Source: Petrosia ficiformis
Taxonomy: Eukaryota > Porifera > Demospongiae > Haplosclerida > Petrosiidae
Assembly (NCBI GenBank): GCA_947044365.1
Contig: OX345649.1
Coordinates: 355,001-419,000, forward strand
Direction of reading: 5' to 3'
DNA: 64,000 nt
The stretch's first letter is position 1. Every line of letters begins with the position of its first letter. Under the pieces are notes generated by a model, which saw only the letters and a list, made by a program, of their open reading frames with translations, ran no database searches and was not told where the DNA came from. A program made the position numbers and the translations under genes. Positions 42,070 through 61,133 of this stretch are shown here, one piece after another.

Positions 42070-45000
42070 TTAGGAATAAATCTTCCATATTTGGTAAAGT
42101 GACACTAAAATTAGAATCGAACTAGCAGCTGGTAATACTACAGTTTTCAGTGACCTATTTTAAAAAGGAAGATAATTTTTTAAAAGAAATCATATAAGTA
42201 ACTTACCACAATACATACTGCATTGTAGAAGTATCTTTGTATCTTTTAACCTCAAAGATAGGGTTTAGAGACATGCTTTCCAATACATGAGGGACTCTGT
42301 AATGAATAAGTAACATCATGATCATAACAATTAATTAAAATATGAGCGAACATGCTTGTTGTAGCCACGGCAACTACTGCACAGTCTGGTCTCAAAAACT
42401 GAATGTCAATTCGGCCAAACTCATCCATGTGTCTTTGCAACTGCATGTATAATGAATAAAATGTTTGCTTTAATTAAAACGAGCTATTAATTTTCTTACC
42501 AGCTGTTCATCAAGTGGTTCTCCATTAGTACTATTAACCATAAGTAGCCCCCTCTCCCTACTTCTGGGATCGGGCCCTTTAAAATCCTATACAAACTATA
42601 GTTTAGACTTCATAACTATGAATAACATAGGACCTACAATAAAGTTTACTGGTCCTCTTGAAAGATTGACTCTATTAGAGTATGGTTGTACTAATCTCAA
42701 GTATTGTTTGATATGGACAGGTCTGGCATCTGTAGAACTAATTTACAATATTAAAAATGTATTATAAGCTAATTAGAGGTGACTAAGATCAAAGCAGTAG
42801 ACACACCATGTTTGTATACAGAGAAATGCAAACTGGTGGCTACAAATTCATTATTAATTAGATATCATTTTTATATGTATATAATTATCCATTTACCTTA
42901 CTCCTTTCATTGCTAATAGGTGAGCCAATCTTAAAAACACTGAAGAGAAAGAAAGTAAACGTGAGTATTCACTATTAAAACATGAGTGTATGATTACATG
43001 TAAATATGTCTGTTTATCTCACCAAAGCCTACGCAAAAAGCATCATATCCTGCTTCATGAAAACAGCTCTCATTTCCTAAGCAAGACAAGAAGTAATTAA
43101 TCGCTTCTTTTCTATTCACTTACCATATCTTATTGAATAGTCGGCATGGGTAACATTTGGCGTACAGAGAGCACAATACGTTCCTTCGCGACTATATACA
43201 AACAAACATAAAGTCACATTAATGAACACAAAGAAGCTGAAACATACCTCATTAAAGCTCCATATAATTCATCTAAGCTTGATCGCTCAAGCAGGTTTGC
43301 TTGGTCTAATTTCTACACAAGAAACATATAACAGAAACAAATGCTAAAACATAACAACACTACAATTATAAATATTGATTTAGGGTTGGGCGATATTGAG
43401 TTTTGCGATTATTGCCTAAAGGTGACTTGTAAGATTACAACTATTCATTGACACCATCTATGATAGCAAAAATAGGCTCATTTTTTAAAAAGATGACACT
43501 TCTGATCCTTGTTAAGAAAGCATACTATAGTATTGCTAATTGTAGCAAGACAATATTTTGCCATTGGCAGACGAAGAAGATGCGATATGATTGGAATAAT
43601 ATTGCAATGTATGTGATTATGCCCAGCCATATCTAAGTGATTTGATTATCAGCTGCAATGATCAGAAAAAAAGATCACATTGTTATTATTTTAAACATTC
43701 CTTGAATTCTCTTCATTACATTCACCATATGCAATCTGTCATCATGGACACTATCTTTGTGTGTCTGGCATGCAAAATATGTTTGAGGTCAAAGTCCTCT
43801 AAATTTACCTTTTTTAAAGCAAAGCAGAGGTTCTTTGTGTCTATGATATTTGGAAATAACTGATGGACAATCTTTTTGAATTCTTCATACCTAGCTACGA
43901 CCCGTTTGCAGAAATGAGGGAAGAGGAGAAATAAAACGAAGAATTAAATAGAGAATAGCTAACCAGGTAACGGAGCATGAAACTTCTCGATCATAAAAGC
44001 CAGATCTAATAACATATTATGACCCATTACAGGCTACAAAGAAAGAATTATATATAGTTTGCATGCACACGACAATGTACATTACCATGGTTATTAAATA
44101 CCTTCTTCGACTTAACAAGCAGCTGAAAAATGTGCCTAAAACCAACATCTTCAATATATTTTTCAGTCCTATATAATGTTCAGCAACTTTAATATCATAT
44201 GTAAAAGACGCTAACCTTTTATTTATATGATCTTCCAAACCATCCATTACTAGAGCCTCCTGCATAATTATGTAACACAATATAATTAATATATCACATA
44301 GATGTACGTCTTCACCTCTTCTTTATTACAGTAAGGTATACCTTCATATATCCACTTATTGAAATCAAACTTATGTTCGCAAAGAAATTCCATATTTGAG
44401 GCCTTAAAATAAAACACACAATAATTTAATATTCAATAATAACTTATTTTAACTATGCAGCAAGTTTACTACTGTTACTATAGCAACATATTGGCAATTT
44501 AGCATACTTCTATGTATATATATACTATAATAGCACCTGCATTCCAAATCGAGGGTTAAATTTTCCTTGTTCTTTGGGGAAGAGATAAAAATTGAAGGAG
44601 TGGGCAACATATCTGATACATGGAAATAAAGACTGTAACAGCAGCTGTGCAATAATGAAGATACAAGTACCTGTTTTCTTCTGAATCTTTAACAAAAGCA
44701 GATAAACCTGTTTATATATATATATGTCTTGTAAAAGAATGTGCGTGTACATTATTGATATTAAATAATAGGTAAGGTAAGTTGTGTGGTTTCCAGACAA
44801 GGAATCTAGGAGTGGGGTTTCCAGATCAGCACCTAAGCTCTCCTACTCCAGAAGCAGTAGTTGAAATGTCCCTAAACCCCGATTACCTTAATGATCACTA
44901 CAATTCCAAATAGCGCCCATCCAGCATGGCCAACCTGAGTTGTACTAACTTACCAAACTGACAGACCATGAATTCTTTGACAGTTCTCTTTAGTTTGCAA

Positions 45001-45324
45001 TAGCGATCGTTCATTGAGTCAAACAGACTGAAGAAAATATTATTAGGTGTGTATATGATAAGAGCAGAACACTTGTTTCAATAGAATTTTTGCTGTATTA
45101 TGTACCTTGGCTCATCAGCAGATACAACTGACAGTCCAGTGAATTCTGTGTCAATAGCTGAAATTAATAAAAAGTAGCTATCAGTACTTTTTCAACTACA
45201 TCCAATAATTCATGCCTAAGCTTATGAATCACATTTTCTTTGTCTCACCTACAAATACGCTCCTCTTGAGAGCAGCCTCCAGTAATGGAATAACTTTAAT
45301 GAAATTCGACCTCACAACCTCCAT
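42070..45324 (-). CDS. PNLDC1: PARN-like exonuclease PNLDC1 (piRNA 3' trimmer type)
   Basis: DEDD-family 3'-5' exonuclease of the PARN/PNLDC1 group with many short exons, from the ATG at 45324 (MEVVRSNFIKVIPLLEAAL) to the TAA at 42070. Catalytic pieces seen: FVAIDTEFTGLS (Asp and Glu of motif I), MGHNMLLDLAFM (motif II Asp) and HEAGYDAF (motif III). SLFDSMNDRYCKL and HSFNFYLFPKE fit PNLDC1 best. The last exon encodes a hydrophobic C-terminal segment (VVLPAASSILILVSLYQIW), as in PNLDC1, which is tail-anchored on mitochondria; PARN lacks it. PNLDC1 trims pre-piRNA 3' ends in the germ line. The R3H-like insert found between the first and second half of the nuclease in vertebrates seems missing: only about 20 residues (EALVMDGLEDHINKRTEKY) stand there. 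It is divergent from the XRCC1-N gene with 100 bp between starts. Confidence 0.85.
43380..43635. mobile_element. Possible small inverted-repeat element
   Basis: TTAGGGTTGGGCGATATTG at the left and ATGCCCAGCCATATCTAA at the right are imperfect inverses in a PNLDC1 intron. Divergence is high; the call is weak. Confidence 0.35.
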
Positions 45325-45335
45325 ATTTATAATAC

Positions 45336-45341
45336 CACGTG
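45336..45341. promoter_or_regulatory. CACGTG box in the PNLDC1/XRCC1-N gap
   Basis: CACGTG lies 12 bp upstream of the PNLDC1 start in a 100-bp divergent gap. Use is inferred. Confidence 0.45.
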
Positions 45342-45424
45342 TGTGAGGAATTTGTCATCTACCAATCAAATTGCTTTCTTTTGGAAAGCGGGAAATTAGT
45401 TTGGTAAAGTGACTAAAGTCAAAA

Positions 45425-47643
45425 ATGCCCTTAGTACGTCTGAAAAGAATTCTGGCAGTTTCATCAGAGGTAACAAGTTAGATTCACAAAATGTTAACAA
45501 CTGACTCTTCCTCTTATCCAGGATGAGATTCACTGTGCTAGCAACCTTCTCTGTCCCTCTGTAAGCCTCCAGTGGCTTTGTCAGTCAGGGTACAAGCGAA
45601 ATAATGTGTATGTAGTGTTGGAATTGGCTAAACCAACAAGAATAAACCAGATTGAAGTTGGTATGTGTCATGTTAGTTAGTGTGCATGTCTAGTATAAGG
45701 TAACGCCATAGCAGTCAAGGCTTAGATAACCAAACCCTTGCTGTGTAATTTTAGTTCTCTGTCTAGAGTATAGGTTAGGTGTCAAAGAGTTTTATAGAAT
45801 ACCCTGTACTTAGACACAACAATCATTGTTTAATAAACTTATGACACATTGAATGTATATATGTATTTATCAGGTAATATGGCGTCTGCTTTTGTGGAGG
45901 TGTTAGTTTCTTCATCAGCTGAGGATGATCATGGAATAGATTATGTATCTCTCTTACCTCAATCTATTCTTATGTCATCTGAAGAGTCAAAGTCAGGAAG
46001 AAACTTAACAAGAACTAAACTGTTCTCACAAGGTAAGGAAAACAATTTAATAAGGAGCAAACTATTTAATCTATCTTAATCTCTCCGCTCTTCTTCCTCA
46101 GATAAACTGTCAAAAGTTGCACTGGACAAGAAATGGAAGTATGTAAAAGTGATGTGTCTGCAACCTTACTCAACTGACAGACAGTTTGGATTAAGATTTA
46201 TTAAATTTTATAGTCATGCTACAGCAGCTTCAAGTTCAACCCTCCTTTCAGAAACCAGGTCTCCATTAAGCAGTATTCTTTCCCCATCCAAATCTGAACT
46301 GCTAACATCATTCAGGACTCCACAGGCTAGAAAACTAAAGTCTCATTCCTATAATCATAATTCATCTCTCACTCCTAATGCCAGTTTGGGAACGAGTCCT
46401 ACTAGTATACATACTCCTAAACTTCCATCATTAAAGACAGTACGTGGTGGAGATAGAGTTAGTTCTGTTACCACCACACCAAAGAGAATTTTCACAACGG
46501 ACGACAGTCAGGAATTTGAATTCTCTGGAATCGAAAAGCAATCACAATTATTAAAGAATACATTGAAAGGAGACAAATCAACAATTCGAGATAATATTAT
46601 ACTCTCAAGAATAGCTGCTGAAAAGAGTCAGAAAGAAATTGAGGTTAAGAGTGGATTTGCACGAAAGAAGCTACTGCATAAAGAACTTCCAAAGACTGCA
46701 GCAAATGAAGGTGTGGATTTCACAGCTACTTATAAAGAAGATGGCAATAAAAGAACAGAGACTGCAAGAATGTATACAATGTTAAAAATAAGCAATTTAG
46801 GTGAGTGAAAACAAGATTATTATTATTGTAATAATTATGAAATGGTAGAAGTAGTTATTTAATAGTATCAATGAATATGTGTGTATTAAGACTTATCTGT
46901 ATATATTAGTTCAGCTCATCACTTAAATGTATGTATGGGTGACCATGTTTTAGTCCCATCCCTACATGGAGTACTACTCTACTCTATGATATTCTGCTAT
47001 TCAGCTACATACATACGTGTATGGAACTAATAAACGTTCTTACCTGTATCATTATTACAGTGAATTCCAAAGTGTAGACACATTATAATCATTCTGTTTT
47101 CTCTTGCAGATGATAGCTCTGAGTTTGGAGAAGAACCTTGTAAAAGTAGAAGAGGAAGAGGAAGACAGAAAAGACAAAGAGTGAGTAAGCAAGGTTGGTT
47201 AAATTCAAGAAAGAGAGCAAATGAAAGCGATGAAGCTCTTCCTGAAGGCTTCCTTGATTTGCCTTCGTGTATTGGAGAACAGAGTAACTTGAGCAATTAT
47301 TTCTCAAAAGTTACTTCCACTTGCTCAATGGACTCTGAACTTCAAGAAGAGGCAGCACCAATAAGTGATGAAGTAATGAGTGATGAAGTAAGTTATCTAT
47401 ATCAGTTGTAACACCACAACCAAAAAAAGCAATGTTTTATTACAGGTCAAATGTATATCTGATACAGAAGAACCCATCTGTCTAGTTGAGGATAAAGAGA
47501 GTGAGTGTATGTTAGATGAGAGAGATGGAAAAAGGAAGTGTCCAGTATGTAGTGAGTGGATACCATTGTATGTATTGGAAATGCATGCTAGTATGTGTGC
47601 TGAACAATTGTATGATAGGACCAATATTGTAGTGGTGGATTAA
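45425..47643 (+). CDS. XRCC1 N-terminal-domain protein with C-terminal zinc finger
   Basis: Six exons (45425-45469, 45522-45660, 45874-46032, 46102-46800, 47110-47387, 47446-47643) give 505 residues in frame. Residues 1-155 are an XRCC1-N (APC10-like beta-sandwich) domain: MPLVRLKRILAVSSEDEIHC, NNVYVVLELAKPTRINQIE, VGNMASAFVEVLVSSSAED, then VKVMCLQPYSTDRQFGLRFI. The middle is Ser/Thr-rich. The C-terminal segment has CPVCSEWIPLYVLEMHASMC, spacing C-x2-C-x11-H-x3-C, typical of UBZ4/Rad18-type ubiquitin-binding fingers. There are no BRCT domains, so this is not XRCC1 itself; the XNDC1 group (XRCC1 N-terminal domain containing) is closest. A role in single-strand break repair or in reading ubiquitin at damage sites is inferred. 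Confidence 0.82.
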
Positions 47644-48175
47644 TAGGAGAGAGGGTGGGGATAATGAATAATAAATAATTACCAAATGCAGTAATATAAA
47701 ATATATATTAATTTTGTTGTTACGGTTATAATTATTACATCAGAAAAGTAAGTATTAAAAATTATTAAAAATTGAGAAAAAGTCGTGATTTTCCATTCGG
47801 ATATTTCTTTATTGAATGGCACCTAATATCAACAAATGAAGGAGATATTTTTCAAGTTAGGAGTAATATAACCCTACCATCAGTGTTCATCATAAGCTCA
47901 TATGGCGCACCATTGGCCCAAAGAGCTTCTTGTTTGGCACTGCACAGTTCTCTCTTTGGGCCAGTGGCGCAGTTAACTATGATTATGTTGTCACTAACAG
48001 CGTTAATTGGCTCAAGATGTATTCTCAATGGCACACATACTAACCATTTTTGAGCCAATTTGGCCCAAGCTTCAAAAACTCTGCCTATCATTATAATTGA
48101 AGCTACGAAATGTTTTGTATACGCATTTTGGATTGGCACAGAACCTACTCACGCAAATTTAAAAGCTGAAATGGA
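47644..48175. other. Convergent 3' gap with two hairpins
   Basis: Between the XRCC1-N gene (+) and SANBR (-). It holds two strong inverted repeats: TGGCGCACCATTGGCCCAAA against TTTGGGCCAGTGGCGCA (47903-47970), and AATTGGCTCAAGATG against CATTTTTGAGCCAATT (48005-48062). A short plus-strand frame (47772-48053) covering them has no recognisable domain. They may be remains of an inverted-repeat element or structured 3' UTRs. Confidence 0.55.
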
Positions 48176-57476
<9,301 letters not shown>

Positions 57477-57488
57477 ATTTCAGTTTAT

Positions 57489-57539
57489 GTTACCATGGAA
57501 ATGAAGGTATGATAGATAGGTGGGGCTCATAGGCACGTG
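57489..57539. promoter_or_regulatory. X-box-like site and CACGTG in the SANBR/C45 gap
   Basis: GTTACCATGGAAAT (57489-57502) resembles an X-box half plus a degenerate second half. CACGTG occurs at 57534-57539. Both lie within the 89 bp between divergent start codons. Confidence 0.4.
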
Positions 57540-57565
57540 TCCACCAGAAAGGTCAGTACTGCAGT

Positions 57566-60500
57566 ATGTCTTTTGCAAGCCATATCATCTTCTTGCTTGT
57601 TCTCTTACCTCTAAGCAGGGGTTACCTGTTCTTTGAGGAGCATGACACTCAAACCAGTGCATGCCCTGGTAAATCAAATACCCTTTCTCCTTGGGTTGGT
57701 GAACCAACTAAACTAAGTTCTGTTGCAAATGGATCTCTTTACACTGCTGGAAGTGGTGATGATGAGTTATACAGTTAGTTTTAGACAATATATAAGCTGT
57801 ATTTTTAATATGTAGAATAGAGAGATTAGCCATGCAGACTAAGCCATAATGGAGGTGTGTGTTGCACCTCAAGAACTCTTGGCTGGGTCTGCAAAGCGAA
57901 ACCTGTCCAAAATCTGTATGCTTTACTACAACATGTATTTCTTTCCCAGTTCTGCATGTCTATGGCACTCCATATAGTATGGGCTATGCTCATGGTCAGT
58001 TACTGAAGTCTCAAATTCAAAAGCTTATTCCAGCATTTATGACTCATGTTGAAGAAGAAATTGATCAATACATAAAGTTTCTTCCCAAAGATCTGCAGAA
58101 TATGATAGCTAAACTTGGACTCGATGCTGTACTAGACTTAACTCATGAGCTTACAAAGTTAGTTACTTCATTATTCACTGGGCATGCAGTTAATGTTCAC
58201 ATTGCACATGTATTTTACTGAATACTACTTCTAGAATCTATTCTTGTGGATGTAAAGAAATAGACACTATATTGTAAATTATATTGTAGTAATAGTTAAG
58301 TACACAATATAGCCACAGTACCTTACATCTACTTTTAACTTAATTTAAAAATTTTAGCGACTAACGTAATATTAACCAGAATTAGTACACGCTATAAAAT
58401 ATATTTTGTGATCATCTTATTAGGTATAGCTCAGAAATTCGCTAAAATAATGCAATCCAAGTGTCTTAAAATGCTAAATTCAGTGGACGCAATTAGTAGT
58501 AGGCTTAAGGTATAATCTGATACGACATATTCCTATTATAGGAAATATACATCTGAATACTTCTATGAGGAGATGAGAGGTCTTGCTGACGGTTCTGGAT
58601 TAGACTATACACTGATATTAAGAGTCCACATGTTACCAGAGCTAGTTAAGGTACAATAACACTGAGATAGTTGTATAGGAAGAATGGTTAGAAAATTACC
58701 TGGTATGTGGTGTTGTTGGTTTCCTCACGGAGCTTGTAGGTCATGACTGTTTTCACAGGTGTTAATATTGCGATATCACATGCATGTTGTATGTGCTAAT
58801 GGAAGTAGTTATAGTCGTTATTGCAATCCACACATAAACTAGAAACTGCTCTTATGTATTAGCTGAGGATAGTTGTATGGAATGATGCCTTGCTAATCTG
58901 GAATTCATAACTGTAAGCACTAGGATCTCCTGTGAGCTCCTGCGCTATGTACCTCACATGATATGCACTAGGATCTCCTGTGAGCTCCCGCACTATGTAG
59001 CTCACATGATATGCACTAGGATCTTCTGTGAGCTCCTGCGCTATGTAGCTCACATGATATGCACTAGGATCTCCTGTGAGCTCCCGCACTATGTAGCTCA
59101 CATGATATGCACTAGAATCTCCTGTGAGCTCCCCCTACATAGCTCACATGGTATGCACTAGGATCTCCTATGAGCTCCCACTATGTAGCTCACATGGTAT
59201 GCACTAGGATCTCCTGTGAGCTCCCACTATATAGCTCATATGGTATAATAGTAGTGCTATATTGAACTATACAACATATGATGCAGTATTAACTGTATTG
59301 TCATATGTACATTACAATCATGTAGCTCACAGTATAATAGTAGCGCATATTGTACTACAGAACACGTGATATAGTTTCATATGTACACAATCTCTTTATC
59401 TCATGGTATAATAATAGTAGAACATATGATACAGTATTGATCACATGTACAACATACCGTTATTATCTATTTTTCATAGGCTGGTTGTTCAATGTTAGGT
59501 GCTTGGGGCAAGTCTGTTGCTAATCAATCAGCATTTGTACAGGTATGAAGCAATACTTTGCTGTGTCATGTGACTTGTTAGGTCATGTGACTGTTTGCAT
59601 AGTAATATAAGCTGATGAAAAACTTAAATAAGCTAACAGAACAAAGGTGCATTTCATTCTTTAACGTAGTTGCGTGCTTTAGACTGGGATGTTGATGGAC
59701 CACTGCAAGATGCTCCAACAGTTGTTGTATATCATCCTGATGAAGGACATGACTTTGCTAATGTTGGCTGGTCAGGCTGGGTTGCTACGATATCAGGCAA
59801 GGCTAACTGTGAGAGTATTAATTGATAGTTTATTAATATAATAATTAATAGGGGTATCCTCCAAAGGATTAGCTATCTCAGAGAAGCATTCTGATGAGCC
59901 GTTTGGAGAAGAATCTCGAAGTGGTATACCTTTTAATTTTTTAATGAGAGATGTGTTACAGTTTGATAATACAATACAAGACTCCATAAGGTAGATAAAT
60001 GGAGGTAGATAGATAGATGTTCATTACTCAAATAATATTAATGTGTATATTATACAGAGGTAGATAGATAGAGGCAGATAGATACATAGATGTTCATTAC
60101 TCGTTTAGTGTTTATCATTTATTGCAGACGTATTCAAAAAGCTCATCGTACTTGTTCTATATGGTTAGGAGTTGGTGACACTAATCAGAAACTGTTTCGT
60201 TTATTTGAATATTCATATTCCACTGCTAATGTGTGTTGTTGGAAACAAATACTTGAATCCAATAAAATCATAATAACTTCCAATCTCAGGTGTACGATGA
60301 TCGCAATATCACTAAAATTATTGCAAGTCGATTTCAAAAGGAACACTGTGATGATTCGTGTATTGATAACTACAGTATGACAGGTTAGTGCATTATAATG
60401 TTGCCATGGTAACCAAGACATATACTGATCATTAGATCTAGTGTACTGGGGAGTACATTTAGGATGCTGGAATGAGGTACGCTAATTGTCTCTTCATTTT

Positions 60501-60993
60501 GAGTATAATTTACACAAATACAACTTGTAGGAGCTTCGAAAGTCATATGGTAAACTGAGTGCTGAAATGGTCATACAACTATTGGGAACAGTACAGACAG
60601 GAGACCTTCAAGCAGTTGTATATGATTTAGAGGTGAGTGTACATGATAAATAAGAACGCCTTCTGATTGAATTGTCAGTGGTTCAAGTTCTGCTGTTTGG
60701 TCATGCTGAAAAGAGAGTGTCTGTTTTTCTGTGGACTGCATTAGTCAGTCATTTAACACCATAGGATGGTTAATCCTAAGTAACTTCTCTATCTTCACAC
60801 ATGTCTATGACTGCAAATATAATTATTATAAGTTAACTAACTATGTATGGTATTTCTTTAGGATGGAGTGATGTATGTATCAAATGCTAAGGGCAGCAAT
60901 GAGCAAGGATTATTGAACGCATATGATAGACGCTTTGTTAAACTTGACGTAAAGAAGCTTTTCAAAGAGCCAAGACCAAAATTTGACAATTGA
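57566..60993 (+). CDS. Secreted C45/dcd1-like N-terminal-nucleophile hydrolase
   Basis: Eleven exons (57566-57773, 57950-58157, 58542-58650, 59480-59542, 59670-59796, 59852-59990, 60128-60230, 60290-60383, 60436-60476, 60531-60632, 60862-60993) give 441 residues in frame. A signal peptide (MSFASHIIFLLVLLPLSRGY) opens the chain. GTPYSMGYAHGQLLK and GLADGSGLDY precede AGCSMLGAWG; Cys178 is the expected nucleophile freed by autocleavage in peptidase family C45 (acyl-CoA:6-APA acyltransferase-like). RALDWDVDGP and GWSGWVATISGVSSKGLAISEK fit the fold and resemble Dictyostelium dcd1 acid-ceramidase-like proteins. The substrate, probably an amide such as an N-acyl lipid, is inferred, as is lysosomal or extracellular location. 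The intron at 59797-59851 appears to use a GC donor. It is divergent from SANBR and convergent with HFM1. Confidence 0.82.
58905..59240. repeat. 48-bp minisatellite
   Basis: About seven copies of a 48-bp unit (CACTAGGATCTCCTGTGAGC plus TCCCGCACTATGTAGCTCAC) in the third intron of the C45 gene. The unit holds an inverted pair, GTGAGCT and AGCTCAC. Open frames on both strands are artefacts. Confidence 0.93.
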
Positions 60994-61133
60994 ATTATTA
61001 CAACATGATGGTATAGATTGTGATATTAATTATACATGATATATGATATATGATATATAGCAATGCTCAGCATTGCTGGATGTACAAACTATAGTTTATC
61101 ACTGTTTTAAAATTTTGTACTGTTAATTGTGTT

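Noticed and set aside
45425..47643. XRCC1 itself
   Set aside because: No BRCT domain follows the N-terminal domain and the gene closes with a zinc finger at 505 residues.
47772..48139. Frames of 93 and 95 residues on opposite strands
   Set aside because: They cover two inverted repeats between convergent genes and lack domains.
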